From Desulfovibrio sp. JY (lineage in GTDB: Bacteria; Desulfobacterota; Desulfovibrionia; Desulfovibrionales; Desulfovibrionaceae), in the NCBI GenBank assembly GCA_021730285.1, contig CP082962.1:2232001-2296000 (forward strand): DNA of 64,000 nt, in the 5' to 3' direction. Under the pieces are notes generated by a model. That model saw only the letters and a list, made by a program, of their open reading frames with translations, had not been told where the DNA came from and searched no databases. The translations under genes and the position numbers were made by a program. Position 1 is the stretch's first letter; every line of letters starts with the position of its first letter. This document shows positions 48,471 to 57,390 of the stretch, one piece after another.

Positions 48471-49052
48471 TTACCGCGCGACTTCGCTCGCGAAATCGTC
48501 AATCCAGTAGATGCGGTCGGCCCGGCATTGCAGGTCGGTGGACACGCCGTTCTTGAAGACGAGCAGCTCGAAGCGCTTGTTTTTTTCCGTGATGAACTCG
48601 ATGGCGTCCAGCAGATCGCTGTCGCCCGAGGAGAGGATCAGGGTGTCGTAGTTCTCGATATGGGTGAGCGCCAAGGTGGCCAGGCCCACGTCCACGCCTT
48701 TTTGCTGTTCACGGCTCAGGCGATGCTTGGGGTCGTTGGGGCATGAAATGGGCACCTTGCGGTGGCACTGTTCGCAGTAGAGGTCCGTGATTTCGCTCGA
48801 ACGCAGTTCGTAGAGTTTGGTGATGATTTTCGGTCCGATGGGCGGCGCGCTGCGCATCCAGTTGTAAAAGGAAACCTGGGCATCGGGCGTGGGATTGGGC
48901 ACTGAATTGAGGTAATAGGCTCTCCAAAGCGGCTCGTCGATCTCAAGCTTGTTTCTCAGTTTGACATAATCGATACTATACTCGCGACTGTAAATGGATT
49001 GTCCGCGATACATGTATCCGGCGTCGATCAGCCAGAGCTTTCGATTGATCAT
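48471..49052 (-). CDS. NYN (PIN-like) domain protein with Cys cluster
   Basis: 193 residues from MINRKLWLIDAGYMYRG; the ATG at 49052 is six bases from GGAGA, another ATG is at 49058. LabA/NYN-type nuclease acidic residues: Asp in LWLIDAGYMY, Asp in KGVDVGLATLAL, and Asp in TLILSSGDSDLLDAI. A zinc-binding insert (LYCEQCHRKVPISC) sits in the middle. NYN domains are often single-strand RNA nucleases. The gene stands alone; its target is unknown. Confidence 0.8.
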   Translation of the reverse strand: MINRKLWLIDAGYMYRGQSIYSREYSIDYVKLRNKLEIDEPLWRAYYLNSVPNPTPDAQVSFYNWMRSAPPIGPKIITKLYELRSSEITDLYCEQCHRKVPISCPNDPKHRLSREQQKGVDVGLATLALTHIENYDTLILSSGDSDLLDAIEFITEKNKRFELLVFKNGVSTDLQCRADRIYWIDDFASEVAR

Positions 49053-49278
49053 AGGCATTCTCCGTGCGTTTCTTTTATCGCGGCCGTGTGGCCGGCTTGT
49101 TGCTGACAGTGTTGCACAACCGAACCCTCCCCTCCTACCTGAAATGCAAAAAAGCGGAAAGGGACCGCTGAAAAAAATAATATCCAATAAATTCAGCTAG
49201 ATTTTGAAAATAAAGGATTATTCCTATCCCTTGGGTAAGGAATAGGGTCTCGAAAAGGCGGCGGAGAGGGGCGACTGG

Positions 49279-49902
49279 TCAGGATTTTCGGATATGCACC
49301 CACACCCCGTAGGAGTCGCGATGGACCTCGGCGTCGGCGATGCCGGCCTGGTCCAGGACGCGCGGCAGGTAGTCGTCGGCCTTCCAGTCGTTTCGCGAGT
49401 CCTTTTCACCCTCGCCGGACCATTTGGGGCGCATGGCCCGCACTTCCTCGATGGGCTGGTAGCGACTGAAGCCGCAACCGACAAGGGCCGCGCCGCCCGG
49501 GGCCAGCACCCGATTGAGCTCGGCAAAAGCCGCCACGTGGTCTTCCCAGAAGGGGATCGAGCCCCGGCTGACCAGCAGGTCGACGGTGCCGTCCTCCATG
49601 GGGATGGCGGTCACGTCGGCTTCGAGGAAGCGGAAACGCTCGGACGGAAGATTGTGGCGGGCCACGTTTTCCCGGGCCAGTTCGAGCACCTCGGGCTTGG
49701 CGTCGAGCCCGATCATGGTCAGGTCCGTGATCTTGGCCAGCTCGATGCACACGGCGGCGCTGCCCGTGCCCACGTCCAGGCACACGCCCTTGGTGATGCC
49801 GAAGTCGTCCACGATCTGGCGGGCGAGCAGCGGGTACATGGCGGCAAACCGATGGTTGGCGTCGTAAACGTAGAAACTCCGGTCAAAAGTCGTTTCGGAC
49901 AT
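49279..49902 (-). CDS. Class I SAM-dependent methyltransferase
   Basis: 207 residues, ATG at 49902, inside the end of the ABC ATPase gene. Motif I GVCLDVGTGSAAVCIELA, acidic post-I residue in TMIGLDAKPEVLELA, then FLEADVTAIPMEDGTVDLLV and PGGAALVGCGF. Linked by overlap to an iron/cobalamin-type ABC transporter, so a substrate related to that cofactor or metal is possible. Exact substrate unknown. Confidence 0.85.
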   Translation of the reverse strand: MSETTFDRSFYVYDANHRFAAMYPLLARQIVDDFGITKGVCLDVGTGSAAVCIELAKITDLTMIGLDAKPEVLELARENVARHNLPSERFRFLEADVTAIPMEDGTVDLLVSRGSIPFWEDHVAAFAELNRVLAPGGAALVGCGFSRYQPIEEVRAMRPKWSGEGEKDSRNDWKADDYLPRVLDQAGIADAEVHRDSYGVWVHIRKS

Positions 49903-50761
49903 GACGGCTCCTTGGGGCGGCGTTTGCGGTCGGGCTGGCGGCGGTCAGGGGAATGACGCGTCTTTTGCCCGGATGCCGCAAGACCCGGCGCATACGCGCC
50001 GGCACGCACACCCGCATATCTTCGTTTAAGGGATGCACCTCGATGGCGGCGTCGTAAAGCCGGCCGAGGTTTGGGCTGGTGACGGCCTCGGCCGGGGGCG
50101 CGTCGGCCAGGACATGGCCGGCGCGCATCATGACCACCCGGTCGGCCACCCACAGGGCGTGGTCCGGGAAGTGGGTGGTCATAAGGCAGGTGCGGCCCTC
50201 GTCGCAAAGCCTGCGCACGATTTCCAGAAATCGGGCCTGATTGCCGAAATCCAGGCCGTTGACCGGTTCGTCCATGACGAGCACCGGCGTATCCTGGGCC
50301 AGGGCCCGGGCCAGCATGACAAGCTGGCGCTGGCCGCCGCTTAGGCGCGTGAGCGGCGTATCGGCGAATCCGTCGACGCCGAAGCGGGCCATGGCCGCCC
50401 TGGCGATCTCCCTGTCCCGCTTTCCCGGCCGGCCGAAAACCCGGGCCCTGGCGGCCCGGCCCATGAGCACCGTTTCGAAGGCGGTGTAGGCGAAGGCCGG
50501 CTGGGTCAGCTGGGGAACATAGGCGGCCAGCCGGGCCAGCTGCCGGGGCGGGCAGGCGGCCACATCGCGCCCCTCGATGCGGGCGTCTCCGGAACCCGGG
50601 GAAAGCAGGCCGAGAATCAGGCGCAACAGCGTGGTCTTGCCGCAGCCGTTGGGGCCAAGCAGGCAGGCGAGATCGCCCGGGGCCACGGTGAAGGACACGT
50701 CTTTGAGGACCGCGCGTCCGTTGTAGGAAAAGGCCAGGTTGCTGGCGGCGACGGCGTTCAT
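49883..50761 (-). CDS. ABC transporter ATP-binding protein (iron/cobalamin type)
   Basis: 292 residues from MNAVAASNLAFSYNGRA. Walker A LLGPNGCGKTTLL, signature TRLSGGQRQLVMLARAL, Walker B PVLVMDEPVNGLDFG, and switch His in CLMTTHFPDHALWVADR. Of the FecE/BtuD family. The last 45 residues are a basic extension (RRVLRHPGKRRVIPL). Overlaps the methyltransferase gene and lies 2 bp from the permease. Confidence 0.92.
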   Translation of the reverse strand: MNAVAASNLAFSYNGRAVLKDVSFTVAPGDLACLLGPNGCGKTTLLRLILGLLSPGSGDARIEGRDVAACPPRQLARLAAYVPQLTQPAFAYTAFETVLMGRAARARVFGRPGKRDREIARAAMARFGVDGFADTPLTRLSGGQRQLVMLARALAQDTPVLVMDEPVNGLDFGNQARFLEIVRRLCDEGRTCLMTTHFPDHALWVADRVVMMRAGHVLADAPPAEAVTSPNLGRLYDAAIEVHPLNEDMRVCVPARMRRVLRHPGKRRVIPLTAASPTANAAPRSRHVRNDF

Positions 50762-50763
50762 GC

Positions 50764-51810
50764 CTAACTCCAGCCCTTTCGGGCGTTTTTGAGTACCAGC
50801 GGAAAAAACGGGATGCCGATCAGGGCCGTCAGGATGCCAAGGGGGATCTCCACGCCAAAGGCCAGACGCGAGATGTCGTCCACGGCCAGCAGGTAGACGG
50901 CTCCGAGCAGGGCGGCGACGGGCAAAAGCCGGCCATGGCCCGGCCCGACCAGCATGCGCCCGGCATGGGGAATGATGAGCCCCACCCAGCCGATCAGCCC
51001 GGCGATGGACACGGTCAGGGCGCAAAGCACCGTGGAGAGGGCGATCAGGGCCAGCCGCACCGGGCCGGTGGAGAGCCCGAGACTCCGCGCCTCCTCGTCG
51101 CCGAGGCTTAGAAGGTCCAGCCGGCCGGCGAAGCGGAACAGGAGCACCAGCCCCAGGCAAAAGGCCGGCCCGGCCAGGCGCATGGTGGTCCCGTCGGCCC
51201 GGGACAGCCCCCCCATCAGCCAATAGGTGATGGCCGGCAGCTCGTCGTTGGGATCGGCCACGTACTTGGCCGCGGCCAACAGGGCCGTGAACAGGGCGGA
51301 GCTTATCACGCCGCCGAGAATGAGCAGCAGGAGCTTGTCGCCCTTGCCGCTGCCGGCCATGGCGACGGCCAGTCCCACGGCCGTGATGCCGCCGGTAAAG
51401 GCAAAGACCTGGACCAGGGTCCAGTTTACCCCCGCCAGCATGCCGACCGCCGCGCCAAAGGCCGATCCGGCCAGCACGCCGAGCAGTCCCGGCGAGACGA
51501 GCGGATTGACGAACATGGCCTGATAGGCCGTGCCCGAGGCGGCCAGCACCGCGCCGACGAGCATGGCGGCCAGAAGCCTCGGAAAACGGATGTCGCACAG
51601 CACCGTGGCGATGCGGTGTTGTTCGCCCGCCGCCGAAGGTTGGCCGGACAGGGCGCGCAGACAAAACCGCCACTGATCGCCGAGGGTTATGGGGTACTGG
51701 CCCACGGTCAGGGACCAGACCGCCGCCAGGACGAGCACGGCCGCCAGGACCGGTATGGCGTACCGGGCCCTGGCGGCGGCGCGGGGGGAGGCAACGGGGG
51801 TGTGGCTCAC
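50764..51810 (-). CDS. FecCD-family ABC transporter permease
   Basis: 348 residues with a GTG start at 51810 (VSHTPVASPRAAARARY) that overlaps the binding protein's stop (GTGA). About ten membrane segments. Family motifs: RFPRLLAAMLVGAVLAASGT, NPLVSPGLLGVLAGSAFGA, SIAGLIGWVGLIIPHAGRML. Moves iron complexes, haem or cobalamin into the cell. Sits between its ATPase and its binding protein. Confidence 0.93.
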   Translation of the reverse strand: MSHTPVASPRAAARARYAIPVLAAVLVLAAVWSLTVGQYPITLGDQWRFCLRALSGQPSAAGEQHRIATVLCDIRFPRLLAAMLVGAVLAASGTAYQAMFVNPLVSPGLLGVLAGSAFGAAVGMLAGVNWTLVQVFAFTGGITAVGLAVAMAGSGKGDKLLLLILGGVISSALFTALLAAAKYVADPNDELPAITYWLMGGLSRADGTTMRLAGPAFCLGLVLLFRFAGRLDLLSLGDEEARSLGLSTGPVRLALIALSTVLCALTVSIAGLIGWVGLIIPHAGRMLVGPGHGRLLPVAALLGAVYLLAVDDISRLAFGVEIPLGILTALIGIPFFPLVLKNARKGWS

Positions 51811-52877
51811 TTGCCGCGGTGCGGATTTTTGCCGGCGAGCAGGGCCTTGGCTTCGTCGGCGCTGATGTCTTTTTGCAGGTACAGCTTGAAAAAGGCCTGG
51901 GTCTCCTTGACCATGTCGTAGGGGAAGACCTCCGGATACAGGGCATGGGCCATCCATTTGGCCCCGAGCAGGCGCATGAAGGACGGCGGACGGTCGAACC
52001 AGTTAAACGGCGCGTCCGGGATGAGGAACACCTTGCCCGACTTGACGGCCGGGATGTCCTTCCACAGGGGCGAGGTGAGGATCATGTCCCGGCATTTGGC
52101 GTCCTGGACCAGGATGGCCTGGGGCGCGTAGCCCATGACGGTCTCCATGGTCACCTTGTCCATGCCGAAGCGGCGGGACTGGGGCTTTTTGTGGACATTC
52201 ACGCCGCCGGCCATCTCGATGACCATGGTGTGAAAGGAACCCGAGCCATCGGTATAGAGTCCGTCGCCGCCCTCGGCGTAGTAGACGGTCAGGCGCTTGT
52301 CCTGGGGAATTTTGGCCAGGCCGGCGCGCAGTTCGGTCAGTGTCTTGTCCGCGGCCGCGGCCAGGGTGTCGCCGCGCTCCTTCTTGCCGAGCGCTTCTCC
52401 CAGAAAACGAAAGTCGGCCGGATAGTTGTCCGGCGATTCGCTGTTGATGTGCACCACCGGGATGCCCATGTCGGTGAAGAACTTGTCGAACTCGGGGTTG
52501 GACCTGGCCATGGTGCCGCTGATCACCATGTCGGGCTTGGCCGCGAGCAGGGCTTCCTTGTTGGGCACCATGCCCTGGCCGAAAAAGCCGCCCAGGATCG
52601 GCAGGTTGGCCGCGCAGGCGGGCATGAAGGCCTTTGCCGGCGGGAAGGGCTTGAAATTCCACCCGGCCAGCACGCAGGGATCGATGGCGTACACGAGCAG
52701 GCTGTCCGGCGGGGACAGGGCGTAGACCTTTTTGGGGGCGTCCGGGACGGTCACCGTCGTCTTGGCCATGTCGGTGACGGTCTTGGCCGTGGCCGGCGCG
52801 GACGGGGACAGGGCCAGCAGACTGGCGAGCAGGGCGGCCGCAAGGGGAAGCGAGCGGCACAGGGGGGTACGAAGCAT
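51807..52877 (-). CDS. ABC transporter periplasmic binding protein (iron/cobalamin type)
   Basis: 356 residues, ATG at 52877. Signal peptide LPLAAALLASLLALSPSAPA. Class III binding protein with KKVYALSPPDSLLVYAIDPC, PDMVISGTMARSNPEFDKFF and MGYAPQAILVQDAKCRDMIL. The usual substrates are siderophores, haem or vitamin B12; the sequence does not fix which. First gene of the transporter operon, which ends with the methyltransferase. Confidence 0.9.
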   Translation of the reverse strand: MLRTPLCRSLPLAAALLASLLALSPSAPATAKTVTDMAKTTVTVPDAPKKVYALSPPDSLLVYAIDPCVLAGWNFKPFPPAKAFMPACAANLPILGGFFGQGMVPNKEALLAAKPDMVISGTMARSNPEFDKFFTDMGIPVVHINSESPDNYPADFRFLGEALGKKERGDTLAAAADKTLTELRAGLAKIPQDKRLTVYYAEGGDGLYTDGSGSFHTMVIEMAGGVNVHKKPQSRRFGMDKVTMETVMGYAPQAILVQDAKCRDMILTSPLWKDIPAVKSGKVFLIPDAPFNWFDRPPSFMRLLGAKWMAHALYPEVFPYDMVKETQAFFKLYLQKDISADEAKALLAGKNPHRGK

Positions 52878-53549
52878 GGGCGGCTTTCCTCTGGCGCGGG
52901 GCGCGGTTGGCGGCGGCGACGCGGCGGATTGCGGCGGCGCGGCCGATTGGCGATTGCCTCAGTATAGGGCGCGGGTTGGCTATCGGGCAATGTGACACTG
53001 CTCATTTTTTGTTAATTATTTAGGATAAATACATGTGCAAAGGCTGAATTGTGCTGTCACGGGAAATCCAAAACGAGAGGCAATGCCGGGTTTTCTCCCT
53101 TTTTGGAAAAGGAAATATGGCCATCGCCAAAGAGGTGGAACTGTTGTTGCGGGGTGAAAGAAGAACGTAAGCCGGAGCAGACACGCTGCTTGCGAGATTT
53201 TTGTTGTACTTTCTGTGTATCGTATGCAGGATGATTTCAGTATCGGTTTTTAGATAGCATTTTTTGCGTCGTAATTCATGGTGTGAAAATCAAGAATCAC
53301 GATTATTCAATATTATCGTGATCGTAATCTTTCCATATTCAATCCAGAAATCATGCACTGTCATTGTCATGCAACTGCGCGTGTCTGTTGCTGTTGTTTT
53401 TATAATTTATAACATACTGTAATTATTTAACTTATGTCGTTTGCTGTCATATTTGTAATATTTTACAAACCGTAACGACCTCTTCGCCACAGGTCGACAA
53501 GCGGCAACGGCTATTTCTGCAAAGGCGAACAGTCGCAAAAGAGGGAGGG
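52878..53549. promoter_or_regulatory. Divergent region between the ABC operon and the porin gene
   Basis: About 670 bp without a supported gene. The half nearest the porin (53200-53500) is AT-rich, with runs such as TATTATCGTGATCGTAATC and TAATTATTTAAC, as expected for a strongly expressed gene's promoter and leader. No riboswitch or named operator was recognised. Confidence 0.45.
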
Positions 53550-55028
53550 ATGATGAAACTATTGCGCAGCCTGGCCATGGCTGTTTCTTGCGTCGTGGTC
53601 CTGTGCGCCGCGGCCCAGGCGGCCACGGAAGTGAGGATGGTGGGTGACGCCCTTGTCTACGGCGTCTTTTATTCCAACCGCAATTTCACGGGCTGGAACG
53701 CGCCGGCCTGGACCTCGGCCAAGCCGACCTGGAAGGGTCCTTCCAAGACCGAGGAAAGCTTCCAGATCTGGGAGCGCTTCCGCGTGCGGACCGACTTCGT
53801 CGCCAACGAAGCCGTGAAGTTTCGGCTTTCGCTCAAGGTGGAGGATACCTGGGGCCACGGCACCTACACCGCCGCCAACCCGACCACGGCCGTGGTGCCC
53901 TACCAGGCCTTCCTGCAGTTCAAGCTCCCGGGGTGCGCGGTTTCGGCCACGGCCGGCCTGCAGCGCGTCGAAATGCCCCAGAGCCAGCTTTTCTACTCCT
54001 CGCCGGTCTTCGGCGACAACATGGCCGCCCTCGTGGTGAAGGCGCCGCTTATCGACAAGACCCTTTCGGCCGTGGCCGGCTTCGGGCGTCTGATCGATAC
54101 CGACCGCACCTATGACAACACCACCACCCAGGTGGCCGACGAGCTCGACGCCTACTTCCTGGCCCTGCCCGTCACCCTGGAAGGCTTCAAGGCCACGCCC
54201 TGGGGCGCGGTGGCCGTGGCCGGACGCAACACCGACTACTTCACCAACAAGAGCTCCCAGTACAAGACGTCCTTCTACGCCGACAACCTGACCTCGGCCG
54301 GGACGTACCTGAGCCCCACGCTGTGGAAGAACGATCAGAACGCCTTCTGGTGGGCCGGCGGCGCCTTTGAGGTGTCCGCACTCGATCCCGTGCGCTTCTA
54401 CGCCGACGTGATCTACGGGACCGGCTCCCAGAGCGACCGCAAGAAGAACCGCCGCGAAGGCTGGTTTTTCGACGCCGGCGCGGAATACACCGGCTGGGAC
54501 CTGCTCACCCCCAAGGCCTTCGGCTGGTGGTCCACCGGCGAAGACAAGTCCACCATGAACGGTTCCGAGCGCATGCCCATCATCCGTTCCAACTGGGGTC
54601 CGGGCAACACCTTCCTGTTTGACGACAACCAGGAACTGGTCAAGGACGCCAACATGGCCATGAGCCCGGTCGGCTCCTGGGGCCTCGGCGCCAGCCTCGA
54701 CAACATGAGCTTTATTGAGAAGATGACCCACCGCCTGACCTTCACCTTTGTCGGCGGCACCAACTCGGCCCGGGCCATCCGCTTCCTCAACAGCTACATG
54801 GGCAGCAACCCCTACTTCGTCATGGGTCGCGACCTGGCCGTGGGCGAGTACGTGCTTGGCGTCAACTTCGACAACAAGTACATGATCTACCAGAACCTGG
54901 CCGCCATTGTGGAAACGGGCTGGGCCCACGGCGAGTTCAAGCAGAGCGTGTGGGGCCATCGGCTGGTCAGCCAGTCCCGGGACGGCGATACCTGGAAGGT
55001 TTCTTTCGGCCTGTCCTACAAGTTCTAG
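53550..55028 (+). CDS. Outer-membrane homotrimeric porin
   Basis: 492 residues; starts MM, ATG at 53550 or 53553, with GAGGGAGG upstream. Signal peptide SLAMAVSCVVVLCAAAQAAT. The mature protein shows alternating beta strands, aromatic girdles (WNAPAWTSAKPTW, FWWAGGAFEVSAL) and the C-terminal Phe in WKVSFGLSYKF needed for BAM insertion. Such porins are the main outer-membrane proteins of Desulfovibrio-type bacteria. Followed by a terminator. Confidence 0.9.
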   Translation: MMKLLRSLAMAVSCVVVLCAAAQAATEVRMVGDALVYGVFYSNRNFTGWNAPAWTSAKPTWKGPSKTEESFQIWERFRVRTDFVANEAVKFRLSLKVEDTWGHGTYTAANPTTAVVPYQAFLQFKLPGCAVSATAGLQRVEMPQSQLFYSSPVFGDNMAALVVKAPLIDKTLSAVAGFGRLIDTDRTYDNTTTQVADELDAYFLALPVTLEGFKATPWGAVAVAGRNTDYFTNKSSQYKTSFYADNLTSAGTYLSPTLWKNDQNAFWWAGGAFEVSALDPVRFYADVIYGTGSQSDRKKNRREGWFFDAGAEYTGWDLLTPKAFGWWSTGEDKSTMNGSERMPIIRSNWGPGNTFLFDDNQELVKDANMAMSPVGSWGLGASLDNMSFIEKMTHRLTFTFVGGTNSARAIRFLNSYMGSNPYFVMGRDLAVGEYVLGVNFDNKYMIYQNLAAIVETGWAHGEFKQSVWGHRLVSQSRDGDTWKVSFGLSYKF

Positions 55029-55111
55029 TAAGATGATGCCGGCCGCCGTGGACCCGGGAACCCTCCCGGTCCACGACGACCGCCGGCCTATGCGTTGCGT
55101 TGCCGCGCAAG

Positions 55112-55140
55112 GCCGGAGCTTTCGGGCTCCGGCTTTTTTT
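55112..55140 (+). terminator. Porin terminator
   Basis: GCCGGAGC / GCTCCGGC stem with a short loop followed by seven T residues, 83 bp after the porin stop. Confidence 0.85.
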
Positions 55141-55285
55141 ATGGCCGTTGCCCGGGGCGTCGGATCGGGTGTTGCGCCCGCAAGGGGCCGCGGCGTGCTG
55201 ACGCGAAAGAAGTAGCGCGCTGTGGATGTTGCCCGAAAGCATGCAGACAGGGATTTCGAGCCCGCAACAACGCGGCAACGGGCAT

Positions 55286-55316
55286 GAAAAAGGGCCGGAA
55301 CAGACGTCCCGGCCCT
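55286..55316 (-). terminator. Terminator of the RRM gene
   Basis: On the minus strand AAGGGCCGG... pairs with CCGGCCCTTTTT, giving a stem followed by T residues, 65 bp after the RRM stop. Confidence 0.75.
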
Positions 55317-55380
55317 TGAGTGGCTTTATCAGACAGCCCGCACCCGTTGTTCACGGATCGAAGCGGACCGTATCGGCATA

Positions 55381-55698
55381 CTACCAGCGACCGCCGCCGC
55401 CGTAGCCACCGCCGCTGCCGCCACGACGACCGCCGCCGCCGCCACCGGAACGGGGCTTTTCCTGAGCTTCGTTGACCTTCAGAGTCCGGCCGGCCAGTTC
55501 CTTGCCGTCCAGGGCGGCGATGGCAGCGGAAGCGCCTTCGTCATCCATCTCCACGAAGCCGAAACCGCGCAGGCGGCCGGTCTCGCGATCGGTGATGAGG
55601 TTGACGCTGATGACTTCGCCGTAGGGGGCGAAATGGTCGCGGACATCGTCTTCCGTGGAGGAGAAGGACAGGTTACCCACGTAAAGTTTCTTCGACAT
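55381..55698 (-). CDS. RRM-domain RNA-binding protein with Gly-rich tail
   Basis: 105 residues from MSKKLYVGNLSFSSTEDD; ATG at 55698. RNP2 KLYVGNLSF and RNP1 LRGFGFVEMDD are intact, so single-stranded RNA binding is expected. The last 25 residues are Gly/Arg-rich (RRGGSGGGYGGGGRW), like cold-shock-linked RRM proteins of cyanobacteria and Desulfovibrio. The 120-bp leader before it may hold cold-response control. Confidence 0.93.
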   Translation of the reverse strand: MSKKLYVGNLSFSSTEDDVRDHFAPYGEVISVNLITDRETGRLRGFGFVEMDDEGASAAIAALDGKELAGRTLKVNEAQEKPRSGGGGGGRRGGSGGGYGGGGRW

Positions 55699-55979
55699 GT
55701 ACGGTAGCTCCGTTCTTTGGCATGGTCTTTTTCGGCGTGTTGGGGGGCGTCTTCCAAGGGTCCAAGCAGCGAAAGTTGGCATGCGCGTTGATAAAAGTGC
55801 CTTATTGTACACAGACCGCATACAAACACAACAAATATATGCCAGGCGGCAGAGGTTTTTTAGAGCATTTTACGGCGCTCCCGACCCAGGGCCCAGGCCG
55901 CTCCAGGGCCTTACGGGAGACCCGCTCGACCGGTCGTCGCGGTGACCGGCGAAGCGGAGAATATGCCTTCCCGCATGGT

Positions 55980-56933
55980 TCAGCCCAAAATGGCGTAACC
56001 CACGGTGACGAGCAGGATGCTGGCCGCCCGCAGGGCCTGGTTGTGCACGATCAGCCGCATCGCCGCCTTGGGCTTGAAAATGCCGGCATAGTACGGAAAC
56101 TGGTGGCGGAAGGCGCGCATGGGCGTGGACAGGATGTTGCCGACGAGCAGGGCCAGCACCACCTGCCGTGTGGTCAGGTCGCCGGCGCCGAGCATGGCCC
56201 CGGCCGCGGCCAGCCCGGCCGTGAATTCGGCCACCACCTGGAACATGACGATGCTTGCGGCCTGGGGCGTCATGAAGGACAGGAAGCCGAGGTGGGCCGA
56301 GAGCCACTTTTCCATGGCCCCGAACGCGCCGGAAACGGCCAGAAAATGGATGCCGATGTAGATGGGCACGGTGAAAAGCACCATGGTGCGGATGCGTTTC
56401 GAAAAGCGCCGAAGCCCCTTGCGCAGGGCCTTGCGCCAGGAAAAATCGCCGTCCTTCAGGTGGCAGACCACGCAGCCGTCCGGCAGGGGCGGCAGGACCA
56501 GGCGGCCGTAGGCCAGGATGGCCACTGTGCGCAGCAGGGCGGCGAGCAGGGTCAGGCCGACGTAGAGCGCGGCCGGTCGCGTGCCGAGAAAGGGCACGGT
56601 GATGAAAAACATCTGGGGCAGATGGAGGAAGTAGGTGGGCAGGCTGTTGAAGAGGTTGGCCAGGATCAGCTCGCGGTCGGTGAGCTTTTTGGCGCTATAG
56701 GCCTCGGCCAGCAGCGAATTGGCGGCCATGCCGGAAAAAAAGGCCATGGAGAAGCTGGCGCCGACCACGTCCTTGAGATGGCCCAGCCGGATGATGGGCG
56801 CAGCCAGGCGGGCCAGAAAGCGGGTCCAGTTGAGGGCCTCGATGAGATTGGCCACGAGCAGGCCGATGGCCAGGGACACGAGGAGGCGGCCAAGCGGCCA
56901 CAGCAGGGAGTGCCAAAGGTGTGCGAAATCCAT
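55980..56933 (-). CDS. Nucleoside-recognition domain membrane protein (SpmA/B-like)
   Basis: 317 residues from MDFAHLWHSLLWPLGRL. Two nucleoside-recognition/gate-like halves with membrane segments (SLAIGLLVANLIEALNW, LTLLAALLRTVAILAYG). Motifs GASFSMAFFSGMAANSLLAE and IVMFQVVAEFTAGLAAAGAM are typical. It contains a loop with VVCHLKDGD. These proteins are thought to be transporters or gates; no substrate is known in this group. Confidence 0.8.
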   Translation of the reverse strand: MDFAHLWHSLLWPLGRLLVSLAIGLLVANLIEALNWTRFLARLAAPIIRLGHLKDVVGASFSMAFFSGMAANSLLAEAYSAKKLTDRELILANLFNSLPTYFLHLPQMFFITVPFLGTRPAALYVGLTLLAALLRTVAILAYGRLVLPPLPDGCVVCHLKDGDFSWRKALRKGLRRFSKRIRTMVLFTVPIYIGIHFLAVSGAFGAMEKWLSAHLGFLSFMTPQAASIVMFQVVAEFTAGLAAAGAMLGAGDLTTRQVVLALLVGNILSTPMRAFRHQFPYYAGIFKPKAAMRLIVHNQALRAASILLVTVGYAILG

Positions 56934-57062
56934 GGTGGGGGGAGGTATAGCCAGGGGCGGCTTCTTTGGGAAGCGCGGCGAGGTCGTGGCGTTTTTTCCG
57001 ATGAGCGGGCGAATAACGCTTGACACCTGGGCCGGATGCGCATAATCGATTTCTTCCCGTGT

Positions 57063-57138
57063 GGGCCGTTAACTCAGTCGGTAGAGTATCTGCCTTTTAA
57101 GCAGAGAGTCGCTGGTTCGAGCCCAGCACGGCCCACCA
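57063..57138 (+). tRNA. tRNA-Lys (anticodon TTT)
   Basis: 76 nt including CCA. Acceptor GGGCCGT pairs with ACGGCCC; the anticodon loop is CTTTTAA in TGCCTTTTAAGCA, the T arm has GGTTCGA. All arms fold. Confidence 0.95.
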
Positions 57139-57148
57139 GCAAGCGTCC

Positions 57149-57224
57149 GTCCCCATCGTCTAGTGGCCTAGGACGGCGGCCTCTCACGCCGCTAACAGGG
57201 GTTCAAATCCCCTTGGGGACGCCA
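57149..57224 (+). tRNA. tRNA-Glu (anticodon CTC)
   Basis: 76 nt including CCA. Acceptor GTCCCCA pairs with TGGGGAC; anticodon CTC in GCCTCTCACGC; T arm GGTTCAAATCC. Ten bases after tRNA-Lys, so probably one transcript. Its 3' end is a common integration site, but the prophage next to it uses Mu-type ends and does not touch the tRNA. Confidence 0.95.
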
Positions 57225-57233
57225 AGCGAATTC

Positions 57234-57266
57234 AGCGGTTTACGTCGACCACGTAAGCCGCTTTTT
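57234..57266 (+). terminator. Terminator after the tRNA pair
   Basis: AGCGGTTTACGT pairs with ACGTAAGCCGCT (one mismatch), followed by TTTTT. Ten bases after tRNA-Glu. Behind it the short direct repeat TCCACATC (twice within 57272-57292) is of the kind found at old tRNA integration sites. Confidence 0.8.
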
Positions 57267-57308
57267 CTTTGGTCCACATCTAGTCCACATCCCGCCCTCT
57301 GTTGCTGC

Positions 57309-57352
57309 TGTAGGGCGACCTTTAGTTTTGTGTACAACGACGTTTAGTTTTG
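57309..57352 (+). repeat. Right end of prophage B: two tandem 22-bp repeats
   Basis: Units 57309-57330 and 57331-57352 share TGTA, CGAC and TTTAGTTTTG at the same positions, differing in four bases. They are the likely transposase binding sites R1 and R2, starting with the 5'-TGT of Mu-type ends. The five bases before (57304-57308, GCTGC) would be the target duplication. Confidence 0.65.
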
Positions 57353-57390
57353 AAGGCCACTCCCATGGGGCGTGGCCTTTTTTGGGTAGC

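Noticed and set aside
53049-53234. 61-residue Cys-rich frame before the porin
   Set aside because: No good ribosome site, AT-rich leader composition and no family; probably part of the porin leader.
57225-57308. tRNA-Glu as the attachment site of prophage B
   Set aside because: The tRNA is followed by its own terminator and the phage-like end repeats start 84 bp later; a Mu-type end fits better. The TCCACATC repeat may be left from an older integration.
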